64,000 nucleotides of DNA from assembly GCA_007570785.1 (NCBI GenBank), contig ML660211.1, forward strand, positions 5,306,463-5,370,462. Direction: 5' to 3'. This stretch comes from Antilocapra americana. Its lineage: Eukaryota > Chordata > Mammalia > Artiodactyla > Antilocapridae. The notes beneath the pieces are model-generated. The model was not told the origin of the DNA. It saw only the letters and a list, made by a program, of their open reading frames with translations, and made no database searches. The number at the start of each line of letters is the position of its first letter. The stretch's first letter is position 1. A program made the position numbers and the translations under genes. Shown here piece after piece: positions 1 through 11,400 of the stretch.

Positions 1-271
1 TAGAGGATTTTTCATTTTTAATGAAATTCTTGATTTAGGGCTCACTCAGTATCAGGGACATTGGGAATATAATTTTAAGGAAATATTTATTAAAGTTCTA
101 TTTTTCCATATGTTTATACATACTTTTCTGCATTCTTAATCTGTACATTTTAAACACAATATGTTACTGTTTGCATTAGGGCTTCTAATTATTAACTACT
201 TGGTCTAATCTCTGAACTTCAGGAATGATATAAACAAGTTAGACAAGCCTGACTTAAGGAAGCTGGGTATA

Positions 272-505
272 TTTTCTTTTCTTTTTTTTTTTAATTTTCT
301 TTACTTTATTGTGTTGGTTTTGCCATACAGTGACATGAAACTGCCATGGGTTTACATATGTTCCCCCTCCAGAACCCCCCCTCCCCCCTCCCGATTCCCT
401 CCCCCTGGGACATCTCCGTGCACCAGCCCCGAGCATCAATCCTGGGCTGGCGATTGATTTCACATATGGTAATTAACATGTTTCAATGCCATTCTCCCAT
501 ATTTT
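272..505 (-). mobile_element. L1 3' end, 5'-truncated, antisense
   Basis: The poly-T start (about 275-297) followed by ttactttattgtgttggttt and the C-rich block at 365-412 is the reverse complement of the artiodactyl L1 3' UTR and tail. Only the last ~230 bases of the element are present. The C-rich block is the G-rich tract of the L1 3' UTR. The open frame over it is not a gene. Confidence 0.85.
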
Positions 506-679
506 ATTTCTTGACTCTTGAATAAACATAGACATCAAAAGGGAGGGAGAGATAACATCTTGAGGAAATCTCAAAGTACATTCCTTTTCAGAGAGACACA
601 TAGTCATGGATCTTTCCATGTTGGTATATATATCTTCTAAACCATGAGTTTGGGTACTTCTCATTATTATAATAAACAT

Positions 680-890
680 ATTGTTGCAGTTTAGTTGCTA
701 AATTGTGCTCAACTCTTGCAACCCCATGGTCTGTAGACCTCCAGGTTCCTCTGTCCATGGGATTCTCCAGGCAAGAATACTAGAGTGGGTTGCCATTTCC
801 TTCTCTAAGGGATCTTCCTGATCCAGTGATCAAACTCATTTCTCCTGTATTGGTAGGAGACACTGAGACACTCAGACACTTGGGAAGCCC
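680..890 (-). mobile_element. Bov-tA SINE, full length
   Basis: Reads as the reverse complement of Bov-tA, ending at the tRNA-derived head in cttgggaagccc. An exact 11-base target-site duplication, ataataaacat, lies at 669-679 and 891-901 and fixes both boundaries. Confidence 0.95.
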
Positions 891-901
891 ATAATAAACA
901 T

Positions 902-1215
902 GCTCCTTATAAACAGTTAGAAACAGTATCAAGAAAAGCAGAAGAGGAGATTTTCTTATGATGCTCCATTAGAGTTTTAATGTTGCATTACAAAGCAATT
1001 GAAACATTACATTACATAGTGTTTCAATTAGGAAATATTACTTAAAGGCTAACATATACATTTTTACTAAAAAAAAAAAATCTTTTTTTTTTTTAGCTTG
1101 AACTTAAGATAATGGTTTGGCAAAGTACTAAGTATTTCAAAATTTTATTTTTCTCAGTATTAGAAGTGTGATGATTATGTTTAATATTTTATACATGTAT
1201 TTTAAAGATTCAATG
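902..1215. other. Unassigned AT-rich spacer
   Basis: No gene or dated repeat recognised. The only structure is the A/T inverted repeat at 1067-1096, listed separately. Confidence 0.6.
1067..1096. repeat. Perfect A/T inverted repeat
   Basis: The arms are ct followed by twelve A and twelve T followed by ag, separated by the two bases tc. The 14-bp arms are perfectly complementary, so a hairpin is possible on either strand. It may be a fused poly-A/poly-T junction of two lost retroposon tails. Confidence 0.9.
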
Positions 1216-1434
1216 AGATGTGCTTAATCACTTCAGTCATGTCTAACTCTTTTGACCCTGTGGATCATAGCCACCAGGCTCCTCTATCTATGGGATTCTC
1301 CAGGCAAGAAATATTGAAGTGGGTTGTCATGCACTCCTCCAAAGGATCTTTATGACCCAGGGATAGAATTTTCATTACTTACATCTCCTGGATTGGCAAG
1401 TGGGTTCTTTACTACTAAAACCACCTGGGAAGCC
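1216..1434 (-). mobile_element. Bov-tA SINE
   Basis: Landmarks are gattctccaggcaagaa and the terminal accacctgggaagcct. Fairly diverged, with several indels, so an older copy. A chance 78-aa frame runs through it and is not a gene. Confidence 0.9.
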
Positions 1435-1639
1435 TATAGGTTAAAATTTATCAAGTCTTTGTCACATATTATCTTCTTAATCATTCAGAAATTATTAGTC
1501 CTATATTATTTTAAAAATCATGTTACTTCAAACTTCAAAAAAGTTAAATATGTCACATAAAATCTTCAATGGAAGTAAGTAGCTACATATTTAAATAGTA
1601 TACTAAAAATATTATGCAAAATATTATATTTTAAAATGC

Positions 1640-1845
1640 AGAGGGGAAAGATGAGGGACTTCATGTATATCTCTCAGACCTACCAGCATGACTATGTTCA
1701 CTATATTGATTAGCTTGTTTTTTGCTTTATTTTGTTTTTGTATTTTTAGATTCCAGTGAGATCATATGGTATTTGCCTTTCTTTGCATGATTCATGTGGC
1801 ATAATGCTCTCAAGATCCATCCAGGTTATTGCAAACGGTAAGATT
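1640..1845 (-). mobile_element. Old L1 3' fragment
   Basis: The stretch around 1750-1835 (gattccagtgagatcatatg, catccaggttattgcaaac) matches the antisense of the conserved mammalian L1 ORF2 end. Heavily decayed, and the edges are uncertain. Confidence 0.65.
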
Positions 1846-2054
1846 TTTCTCTTTTTAAATATATCATTTATAAAATAAGATGAAATTAAATTATGAAGTA
1901 TAATTTAATAGCAATTTTATGTATTTAAGTCAAACATATTTAGCAAACTTTTTATAGATAAAGAAAACAAGAGAGCAGATAAAATAGGCACCCATGGGCT
2001 TCAGTCATTGTTCAGTAATTATATAGTACTAGTATTGAGGTATGTTTTATCACT

Positions 2055-2270
2055 GGTCTTCCATGGTGGTTCAGACGATAAAGAATCTGCCTGTAACACA
2101 AGAGACCCAAGTTCGATCCCTGGGTTGGGAAGATCCCCTGGAGAAGAGAATGGCAACCCTCTCCTCTATTCTTGCCTGGAGAAATCCATGGACAAAGGAG
2201 CCTGGCAGGCTTCAATCCATGGAGTAACAGAGTGTCAGACAGGCCCGAGGAACTAAAACATTCACTTTCA
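2055..2270 (+). mobile_element. Bov-tA SINE
   Basis: Sense copy. The tRNA-derived head starts near 2056, the B-box-like region is gttcgatccctgggttggg (about 2112-2130), and the Bov-A body follows. The overlapping frames of 61-82 aa on both strands are SINE translations and not genes. Confidence 0.93.
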
Positions 2271-2859
2271 TACTTTATTATTATTAAATCTTTTATTTTG
2301 TTTGTTTTGCAAATGGATAACTGGAGGTATCACATTACTATGATATTTTATATTTATTTTTTATCCATAGTATTCATATGTGCTGTCAAATTCTGTTTTT
2401 AAAGCTCATTGTAACAGAGACCTAACACAGTTTCACTTCTTTAAGGTTACCTCTGATTTTTATGAATTGAGCCTTGATTTATAATTGTAAATGTATAATT
2501 TATAAATGTAAATATTTTACATTTCAAAATTAAATCTAGAAAAAAAATCTATATTTAAAGGAGTCTTTTTTTTTTTTTCTGGTCACCTCTACCTTGCTAT
2601 CTCCTCCTTTGTTTTGTATGTATATATATATATATTGCCCAGAGTCAAATGCTGCTGCTAGAGAGAGCTTTGGGGAGCTCAACAGCTACTGCGCTGGCTG
2701 AGCAGTGCTGTTATTATCCATCATCCAGAATGACCGAAGTGCCTGGATTCTCTGAGTCCAGAGATCCAGTGGCTGAGTCTATGAAAATTAGCCCTTTATT
2801 AGACACTTTCAATGACCATTCCTACATGAGTTAGTTATTGTTGGTAATGAAGCACTGCA
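2271..2859. other. Unassigned spacer with short TA repeat
   Basis: No gene or clear repeat. It contains a (TA)n run at about 2618-2635 and a T13 run near 2566. The 61-aa frame at 2649 has no recognisable protein features. Confidence 0.55.
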
Positions 2860-3320
2860 AGAAGTAATGACTTAAACAGCCATTTATGATTTCTCACTAG
2901 TGTCTGTTCTGTTCCTCTGGCTGAGCTTGCTGATGCATCTCCATCGGTGGTTGGCTACACGCTGCCCTTTTTCAGAAGGTCTCAGAAGATAACTCTGCTC
3001 TCCCCACATATCTCTTATACCCTTCCAGAGGTTAGTCTTGGACAGTGACAGTGTTTCAAGAAGGAAAGTAGAAGTGTGAGAGTATCTTTTCAAGCCTGCA
3101 TTCGAGTTGTTTGTTCCTGTTGCATTGACATGAGGTCAAATATAAAATCAGTGAGGGAGGGCACTATACAAGGGCCTAGATGCAGGATGGTGTGAATGAA
3201 TGGGCCATTCTGGCAATCCATCTGGCACAACTCTGTTCTGACTGCCTGTGGTGTGAGGTTAAGGATGGAATCTGAAATGCTGGGTTGTAGATGAGGGAAC
3301 ATACAAATAAGATGAAGAGC
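2860..3320 (-). mobile_element. Possible old LTR fossil (MaLR-like)
   Basis: The phrase tgacttaaacagccatttat near 2868 resembles the antisense 3' end of MaLR-type LTRs (the ggcttaaacaacagaaattt phrase). The remainder is too decayed to place. Could also be unique sequence. Confidence 0.3.
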
Positions 3321-3393
3321 TTACAATCATGTGGCCCTGGCTGAGGAAGCCTCAGATGTGACTGACTGTTTATCTGAATGTCTGATTGGCTTG

Positions 3394-3482
3394 TTTTCTT
3401 CTTCCTTCTCTTTCTCCTTCTTTTCCCTCCTCCTTCTTCTCTCTCCCCTTCATCTTCATTTCTCTGTCTCTATTTCTCTTTA
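3394..3482. repeat. Pyrimidine-rich tract
   Basis: About 87 bases of almost pure C and T (ttcttcttccttctctttct and similar), followed by tatatatg. Low-complexity polypyrimidine. Flanks at 3321-3393 and 3483-3892 show nothing recognisable. Confidence 0.85.
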
Positions 3483-3892
3483 TATATGCATTTTATATAT
3501 AAAGTTTTAGCAACCCCCATGTCATCCCATTATCTAAGATAACTGGAGCATATGCTCAAGGACACTGGTTGTTCCTTTACTACCTCCTAGCTGCATTTTC
3601 ACTTTGCCTCTTGTATATGGAGAGGAAAGATTGAAGGGGTAAACACTGGTGGAAAACAACATAGTTGGTGAGAATGACTTTTAGAGGAAGATTTTTGTTG
3701 TGATTTGGCAATATAATTACTCAAAGAATATTTGTATTATGCAGAAATACCTGAAAAGATTTAATATGAATCATGATTGAATAAAAGACTAAATAACTAA
3801 ATCTCTAACATTCTGAATCTATCCTTTTTGCAGTTAGGGTCTAAGAATTATTATTATTAAGGGAAGGAAATTTCAATATACATAGGGTGAGT

Positions 3893-4065
3893 TTGTTGTT
3901 ATTGTTCAGTTGCTAAGTCATGGCTGACTTTTTCAACTCCATGGACTGCAGTGTGCTAAGCTCCTCTGTTCTTCGCTATCTTCCCACAGATTGCTTAAAT
4001 TCACCTCCACTGAGTCAGTGATCCTATCTGATCATCTCTTCCTCTGCTGGCCCCTTCTTATGGTG
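3893..4065 (-). mobile_element. BovB 3' end, short fragment
   Basis: Starts ttgttgttattgttcagttg, the antisense of the BovB tail, and runs through actgagtcagtgatcc. It stops after ~170 bases. Strongly diverged. Confidence 0.8.
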
Positions 4066-4254
4066 ACTTAAGTTTGTGCTAAAAGTTGAAATACTTTCCC
4101 AAAGATTTTACAACAATCAAATGTTTACTATGATGTTGAAATGATTTTGTTTTAGTCTCTTGAGGAAATCAAAGAGCTGAAATTTTACTGAAAAGTTCTA
4201 AATAGTGACATGTATTGATATTTGGAGTGGTATAAGAGGGATATACTATTTGGA

Positions 4255-4622
4255 TAAACTCAAATGCTTCTGACTCTTGGGAGTCCCTTGGACTGCAAGG
4301 AGACCCAACAAGTCCATCCTAAAGGAGATAAGTCCTGGGTTTTCATTGGAAGGACTGATGTTGAAGTTGAAACTCCAATACTTTGGCCACCACATGCGAA
4401 GAGCTGACTCATTGGAATAGACCCTGATGCTGGGAAGGATTGGGGGCAGGAGGAGAAGAAGACAACAATGGATGAGATGGCTGAATGGCATCACCGACTC
4501 GATGAACATGGGTTTGGGTGGACTCCGGGAGTTGGTGATGGACAGGGAGGCCTGGTGTGCTGCGGTTCATGGGGTTGCAAAGAGTTGGACATGACTGAGC
4601 TACTGAACTGAACTGAACTGAA
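4255..4622 (+). mobile_element. BovB 3' end
   Basis: Sense copy beginning at the end of the ORF (gggagtcccttggactgcaa) and ending in the family's repeated ctgaa tail at 4605-4622. This is the same part of BovB that gave rise to the Bov-A SINE module. Low divergence, so relatively young. Confidence 0.93.
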
Positions 4623-4860
4623 TGCATCTGAAACATTTTAAAAATAAGAAAACAAGAGGCACTCATTTTTTCTCTCAATCTATTTTGATAGCAAAACATC
4701 ACTTTTACTCTTCTTAAGTATTTTTGAGAAAATGCAAAAAATAATTTCTGATATTATTTAAATAGTGGAAATATTTTTAGGGACTTATATGCAATTTTTA
4801 CTTCTATGTGTAATAATTTTCCATTATAGAAAGTAAATAGCTGTGCAGTATCCTTAAGGA

Positions 4861-5080
4861 AGGGCTTCCCAGGTGGTGCTAGTGGTAAAGAATCCACCTG
4901 CCAATGCAGGAGATGTAAGAGACGCAGTTTCAATCCTTGGGTCAGGAAGATCCCCTGGAAGAGGGCATGGCAACCCACTTCAGTATTTCTTGCCTGGAGA
5001 ATCCCATGGACAGAGTAGCCTGGCAGACTATAGTCAAAGGGTTTGGGCATGACTGAAGTGACACAGCATGCACACATGCA
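4861..5080 (+). mobile_element. Bov-tA SINE
   Basis: Head gggcttcccaggtggtgcta at 4862, then tcaggaagatcccctggaa and the Bov-A end tgactgaagtgaca. Full-length arrangement. Confidence 0.93.
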
Positions 5081-5267
5081 TTCTTAAGAATACAGAAATA
5101 TATTTATGCCATAACCATTGGAAACAATTTCAAATGATCTTTAAAATTTGTGACCAGGCTGATACAAATTTAAAAAGCTCTGCTAATAATTATAATTTTG
5201 TTCCAAGAATACTATATGAAATGGAGAGGATGTGATCACATAAAATAGGTGAGTATTTAGAAGTCTT

Positions 5268-6240
5268 CTTGTTCCAAAATTTCCAAGGCAAACCATTCAA
5301 TATCACAGTAATCCAAATCTATGCCCCAACCAGTAATGCTGAAGAAGCTGAAGTTGAACGGTTCTGTGAAGACCTACAAGACCTTTTAGAATTAACACCC
5401 CCAAAAGATGTCCTTTTCATTATAGGGGACTGGAATGCGAAAGTAGGAAGTCAGGAAACACCTGGAGTAACAGGCAAATTTGGACTTGGAGTATAGAATG
5501 AAGAAGGGCAAAGGCGAACAGAGTTTTGCCAAGAGAATGCACTGGTCATAGCAAACACCCTCTTCGAACAACACAAGAGAAGACTCTACACATGGACATC
5601 ACCAGAGGGTTAACACTGAAATCAGACTGATTATATTCTTTGCAGCCAAAGATGGATGAGCTCTATACAGTCAGCAAAAGCAAGACCGGGAGCTGACTGT
5701 AACTCCTTATTGCCAAATTCAGACTTAAATTGAAGAAAGTAGGGAAAATAGTATGACCTAAATCAAATCCCTTACTTTTATACAGTAGAAGTGACAACTT
5801 GACTCAAAGGGATTAGATCTGATTGACAGAGTGCCTGAAAAACTATGGAAGGAGGTTCTTGCCATTGTACAGGAGACAGGGATTAAGACCATCCCCTGGA
5901 AAAGAAATGCAAAGTGGCTGGCTGAGGAGGCCTTACAAATAGCTGTGAAAAGAAGAGATGTGAAAAGCAAAGGAGAAAAGGAAAGATATTCCCATTTGAA
6001 TGCAGAGTTCCAAAGAATAGCAAGGAGAGATAAGAAAGCCTTTCTCAGGGTTCAATGCAAAGAATCAGAGGAAAACAACAGAATGGGAAAGACTAGAGAT
6101 CTCTTCAAGAAAATGAGAAATACCAAGGGGACATGGGTTTGGGTGGATTCTGGGAGTTGGTGATGGACAGGGAGGCCTGGCGTGCTGCGATTCATGGGGT
6201 CGCAAAGAGTCGGACATGACTGAGCTACTGAACTGAACAG
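5268..6240 (+). mobile_element. BovB with internal deletion (EN joined to 3' tail)
   Basis: 5268-6133 is the endonuclease and following linker part of the BovB ORF. One stretch translates with GDWNAKVG (about 5425-5448), the conserved EN core, and stops at a TAG near 5494. A second open piece at 5831-6163 covers the linker. At about 6133 the sequence jumps straight into the extreme 3' tail (tgggtttgggtggattctgg). The reverse-transcriptase region, about 2 kb in an intact element, is missing. Both sides of the join carry a ggacat-like hexamer. Dead copy. Confidence 0.92.
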
Positions 6241-6339
6241 AACTTTTCCAAAATAATTTTCTGCTGTTACTAGATCCAGGACTTGCAATCCAACACTGCT
6301 TTATTCACCATCTTAGGTCTACTGAAGGTTCTTAAAATT

Positions 6340-6430
6340 AATAAACATCTCCAGTATTCTTGCCTGAAAAGTTCCACGGACAGAGGAGCCTGGCAGACTA
6401 CAGTCCATGGGGTCGCAAAGAGTTAAATAC
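6340..6430 (+). mobile_element. Bov-tA 3' part, truncated
   Basis: Only the Bov-A half is present, from ctccagtattcttgcctg to ccatggggtcgcaaagagtt. The tRNA-derived head is absent. Confidence 0.85.
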
Positions 6431-6802
6431 AGACAATATCTGGGGATTAAGTACATGTTGTATATCTTTGAATGAAGGAAAAGGGCTGCTGTGAAGTTTA
6501 AATGTACTGTGTTCCTAAAAGTGGTTTTACCTGACATCTAGGAACATCAAGAAGGTTATGATTTCTGGTGAGCACTGTGGCCAACAAAGAATATTGCAAC
6601 TATGTGTCCCTTTGACCCCCTTTTATAAAATGCTTTTTATTTATATTTTATTTTATTTGCCCTGTACCTCAGCCTCAAGTCAGTTAAGAGGTATACAGAC
6701 TAAAAATATCTGCTTTAGAATTTTGTTTAAAATCTTTTATGTACAAGAGTACATAAAAGATTATTTACATATATATAATTTTAAAACTATGGGTGAATAT
6801 TT
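6431..6802. other. Unassigned spacer
   Basis: No repeat family or gene recognised. An 86-aa frame starting at 6558 has no recognisable domain and is hydrophobic and AT-driven. Confidence 0.5.
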
Positions 6803-6855
6803 GATGAAATTTTCATGAATGTGTAACCATGAATATCCTGAACATAAACTGATAT
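6803..6855 (+). repeat. Direct repeat, left copy (flanks a SINE)
   Basis: The 39 bases at 6817-6855 recur at 7089-7127 with three differences, all T here against C in the right copy. Weaker similarity extends about 14 bases further left. The copy ends exactly where the Bov-tA begins. Confidence 0.9.
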
Positions 6856-7076
6856 GGAAAGTGTAAGTGTTAGTTGCTCAGTCCTGTCCAACTCTTTGCA
6901 AACCCACGGACTGTAGTCCACCAGGCTCTTGTGTCCACAGGATTCTCCAGGCAAGAATACTGGAGTGGGTAGCCATTTCCTCCTCCAGAGGATCTTCTGA
7001 CCCTAGTATTGAACCTAGGTCTTTTGAATTATAGGCGGATTCTTTACCATCTTGTCAGAGCCACTACGGAACTTGA
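6856..7076 (-). mobile_element. Bov-tA SINE between two direct repeats
   Basis: Antisense copy from the Bov-A end (tgttagttgctcagtcctgt) to a degraded head at gagccactacgg. It sits exactly between two ~52-bp direct repeats, much longer than an ordinary SINE target duplication. Confidence 0.9.
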
Positions 7077-7127
7077 CAAAGTTTCCAGGAATGTGTAACC
7101 ATGAACACCCTGAACACAAACTGATAT
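7077..7127 (+). repeat. Direct repeat, right copy (flanks a SINE)
   Basis: Partner of 6803-6855. The shared core runs from gaatgtgtaaccatgaa to aaactgatat. Confidence 0.9.
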
Positions 7128-8611
7128 TGTTAATTTTCATATTTTGGTTACTATATTTAACAAATATTCATAAATGAGAAAATAGCTTTGCTATGTTTCA
7201 ATTATATGTGTCCTTTCCATGTCTTCTGCTTCAAGACAGACAGAAAGGAAAAAGAAACTTTTAATAATTAGTATACCATTGATAGTATAACACATAATTC
7301 TAAAATAGATTCTACCAATAATGATAAACCAAACACATGACTATAAATTTAAATTATTAGATTTCAGATATATGTCTTACATAAAGATGAATAGGTCAGC
7401 ATTCAGCAAACAGAGTAAATAACATTTTACTCCTTCAACAAATTCATTTTAGATATACACAGTCTTCAGTTCTATTTAAGCCTTAAGTAACTAGTCTTTT
7501 TTGCTAAACCTTTTAAACATATAAAACAAGATTCCTTCATTTATCAGGTGAAAAAAAAACCTTTTAACATAAAAATGGTCCTTTTGGAAGTATTTATGTG
7601 TAGGCTATTTAATAAGTATCTCAAACTTTTTAAAATGAAAGATGTTTTGGGAGTTATTCCAGTAAGATATTTTTACTGGTAAAACTCAGAAGTGTGCTTG
7701 CTTGCTTCCTTCATGGGAATAACCCTGTGAACTCTTTGAAATCAATGGAAGAAGACATATAATTGTGTTTTATATTTTCAGCCATAACCCATATTGTGCA
7801 CAGTCTATTTAGAACCACTATGATGTTACATTACAGTCTATTTTATGCCTAATGTTTTCATTCTAACATTTCTAAATTTCTCTGCTTAACAATTTTAAAC
7901 TAAACTGTAAGGTAACAGCATAATTTAGGTTACTGGAAGTCAATTAACTCTGCATGATATTTGAGAAAAAATTGGTTATACAATTGCAATTTCAGAAAAT
8001 AAAAAGCTTCATTTTTGTTTGTAAAGAGTAGCTCACATCAAGGACTATTCTACTGAGATATATGTTTGGCTACAATCTAGTAAAAAATAGAAACACTTTT
8101 TGCTCTTTTACTTTGTTGACACGACTGTATTGTTCTAGCCAAAGAAATTTCCACAAGATATTGTAGCACATTCAGTGCTTTGGGTTGCTTTAGTGAATAT
8201 TTCTTCAAAAATGATGAAACCACTGATGATTTCAGCTTTTAACCTCAGCCATAAATACAAGTACTCTACAATATCCTCACAATTTAAATGCAAATAATCT
8301 TTAAACAAAGCTAATCTTGAGGGCTTTTGTATAGTGAATGATAAATGGAAGGGAATTTTATAAAATGTGATAGAGAGCAACCTCAGTTTCTTTCTCACAT
8401 CAATCATCTCTCCTCATGGATCAACAATTAAAATAGTTCAGTGCTTTTGAGGGAGTTGGGGAGAGCAAGTTCATCATTTAGCTGCCCGTGGCATTACCTT
8501 GGGGAGAGGCAAGCTGATCCAAAGGCTAAGTGTTAATTGAAAAATGTGTAAAGGAAACTGAAGATTCTTTATCTAGGTTTGCTTACCTGCAGAATGAAAT
8601 CTGAGTTATGT
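7128..8611. other. Unassigned 1.5-kb unique-looking stretch
   Basis: No ruminant repeat, RNA gene or coding pattern recognised. AT-rich, with A/T homopolymers near 7553. The longest frame (antisense, 8135-8407, 90 aa) has no recognisable motif. Confidence 0.5.
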
Positions 8612-9222
8612 CGCAATTCAGTTCAGTCACTCAGTCATATCTGACTCTTTGTGACCCCATGGACTGCAGCACACCGGGCTTCCCTGTCCATCACCAAATC
8701 CCAAAGCTTACTCAAACTCATGTCCATTGAGTCTTTGATGCCATCCAGCCTTCTCATCCTACGTCTTCCCCTTCTCTTCCTGCCTTCAATCTTTCCCAAC
8801 ATCAGGATCTTTTCCAATGAATTAGTTCTTCGCATCAGGTGGCCAAACTATTGGTGCTTCAGGTTCACCATCAGCCCTTCCAATGAATATTCAGGACTGA
8901 TTTTTTTTAGGATGGACTAATTTGATCTCCTTGCAGTCCAAGGGACTCCCAAGAGTCTTCTCCAACACCACACCTTAAGCATCAATTCTTCACCATTCAG
9001 CTTTCTTTATAGTCCAACTCTTATATCCATACACGACTACTGGAAAAACCAAAGCTTTGACTGGCCCGATCTTTGTTGGCAAAGTAATGTCTCTGCTTTC
9101 AAATATGTTGTCTAAGTTGGTCATAGCCTTTCTTCCAAGAAGAAAGCGTCTTTTACTTTCACAGCTGCAGTTACCATCTGCAGTGATTTTGGATCCCAAA
9201 ACAATAAAAATCTCTCGAGTTA
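8612..9222 (-). mobile_element. BovB 3' end, ~610 bases
   Basis: Antisense copy from the tail (caattcagttcagtcactca) to the ORF 3' region around gcagtgattttggatccc. The short frames on both strands are relics of the BovB C-terminal region. Confidence 0.93.
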
Positions 9223-9397
9223 TGCCTGGAAAGCCTAATTGTCTTGTCTAAAATAGTATGTGCTTAATACAAAGAAAGTAAACACTTATTATAGCTGAGT
9301 TTTTCATATTGAACAAACTTATGTTTTCGAAGCACCACTTTCAGCAGAATTTTGTAATAATTAAAACAATATTTTACATATATCTAACAGAAAGAAA

Positions 9398-9607
9398 GGG
9401 GCTTCCCAGGTGATGCTAATGGCAAAAAATCTGCCCGCCAATGCAACTAACCCAAGAGATGATCCCTGAGTCAGGAAGATCTTCTGTAGGAGGAAATGGC
9501 AACCTACTCCAGCATTCTTGCCTGGAAAATCTCCTGGAGAGAGGAGCCTGGAGGGCTACATAGGTTTGCAAAGAGTCAGGTATGACTGAAGCCAATTAGC
9601 ATCAGAC
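9398..9607 (+). mobile_element. Bov-tA SINE with target duplication
   Basis: Head ggggcttcccaggtgatgct. The exact 12-base duplication aacagaaagaaa at 9386-9397 and 9608-9619 brackets it. Confidence 0.95.
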
Positions 9608-9749
9608 AACAGAAAGAAAACTTGGATTTAATTGTAATTGTTCATGATCTTATTCTATATGTAGTTGTAAATTTAAAGCTAGTAAATCAGTACTTCCTTT
9701 TACTTCCAATGATTTTTTTCTTTTTATTTTTTTGAGACACAGAGATCTA

Positions 9750-9960
9750 TTGTCGTTCAGTGGCTTAGTCACGTTCCACTCTTTCAAGACCCCGTTGACT
9801 TTAGCCTTCCAGGCTCCTCTGTCCATGGAATTTTTCAGGCAAAAATACTGGAGTGTGTTACAATTTCCTCCTCCAGGGGATCGTCCCAACCCAAGGATGC
9901 AACCCAAGTCTCCTCGTCTTTTGCATTGGCAAGGGATTGTTTCTACCACTGAGAAACCTC
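9750..9960 (-). mobile_element. Bov-tA SINE
   Basis: Antisense copy from ttgtcgttcagtggcttagt to ccactgagaaacctc. Diverged at CpG sites. Separated by only ~16 bases from the next antisense Bov-tA. Confidence 0.9.
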
Positions 9961-9976
9961 TGTGATTATTTTGATT

Positions 9977-10185
9977 GTGTGCTAAGTCGCTTCAGTCATG
10001 TCTGACTCTTTGTAACTCCATGGACTGCAGACTTCCAGGATCCTCTGCCCATGACATTCTTCAGACAAGGATACTGGAGTGGGTTGCCATCCCTTCCTTC
10101 AGGAGATCTTTCTGACCCAGGAATTGAACCCGTGTATCTTACATCCCCTGCATTGGCAGGAAGGGTCTTTACCACTAGTACCACC
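9977..10185 (-). mobile_element. Bov-tA SINE, tandem neighbour
   Basis: Antisense copy, gtgctaagtcgcttcagtca to ccactagtaccacc. The flanks share tgtgattatttt (from 9961 and from 10186), a target duplication that borders the preceding SINE. It therefore inserted beside an existing copy. Confidence 0.93.
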
Positions 10186-10200
10186 TGTGATTATTTTTAT

Positions 10201-11213
10201 TACTTCTTAAAGCTCTGTTGCACTGGTGACATGTACAAGGAGAAATAAATCTTATAAAAGCCTCATTCAGAAGATGATATTTCTTTCCTCATTTCATCTA
10301 CTATTTGCCATCAATATTTAGTTATAATTGTCACATATAATATAGAGTTGAGACAGCTGCCCAGAAAAAATTGCTGGGAGTTTTTGCTCAAGATTTAAAA
10401 ATAGTGGACATAACAGGATGAACAAACTGAAGAAGAAAAACTAGTTACCTCTTATAATCATTTAACTGTATATATTTATATTTCTGAAGGATTTACAGTT
10501 TGGCTTAAATATAAATCTCCAGTTCCTCTTTAAGCAAGAAATAGAAAAATTCATTAGTTAATTTTAACTGTGAGAATAGTTTCCTTTCTGGTATCATCTG
10601 AGATCCTTTACTTCCCTGTTTTAATGAAGTATTTTATATCACTATTTCCCCCTCTTTTGCTGCCTTTCAGTCAGTAAATTATTCAGCAAATAACTAGATC
10701 TATAAGTGCTCCATGGAAATAATAAAATAGATAATAATACAGTTTCTGTTCTGGATGTTATAATCTAGCGGGAGAAAAATGTAAGAGGAAATTTGTGTTA
10801 CAATGTAGTTTTGATTTATGTCAGTTTTTGGTATTATTTGCAAGGTATTCACAATCTGTGTGCAGTTGTTCAAAGTTAACTTTAATGCAGTGTCACCATT
10901 TTGTTGTGAATGAGAATTCTTTCTTCCAAAAAGCTCTTTGAATATTATTTTTGCTTTTTAACCTGGAAGTGACTGATTTGGATTTACCTTTTGTTCTTTC
11001 TCTAATTTGTAAACCCTCTGCCTTTCACCTGCAATGTTGTGGTAATGGGGAGAGTTATATTCTACCTAGTTTTTTAGGAAAAACATCCATCCTTAGTCAA
11101 AACCACAGAGGCTAAAGCTATTAAAATATCTTCCTCTGTGTGACCTTCTACACCACATGAGAAGCTCAGGTTTTCCCTTTTAACCAATATTAAGCAGACT
11201 TTAATATTACACA
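10201..11213. other. Unassigned 1-kb stretch, possible old repeat
   Basis: No gene. The segment around 10,715-10,790 (tctggatgttataatctagc) vaguely resembles an ancient mammalian L2/MIR-age repeat, but too weakly to call. Confidence 0.4.
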
Positions 11214-11400
11214 GCAGCTTCTCAGGTGGCACAGTGGTAAAGAATCTGCCTCCCAGTGGAAGATCCCATGGAGAAGGAAATTGCAACCCACTCCAGTATT
11301 CTTACCTGGAAAATCCCATAGATGGAGGAGTCTAGAGGGCTACAGTCTATGGGGTCATAAAGAATCAGACACGACTAAGCATGCACACACACACACACAA
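11214..11400 (+). mobile_element. Bov-tA SINE with (CA)n tail
   Basis: Internally shortened copy (head cagcttctcaggtggcacag) whose 3' end runs into a (CA)n tract at about 11,382-11,399. Possible short target duplication, attaca/gttaca. Confidence 0.92.

Noticed and set aside
2649..2834. 61-aa frame starting in GC-richer sequence
   Set aside because: No protein features and no splice or promoter context.
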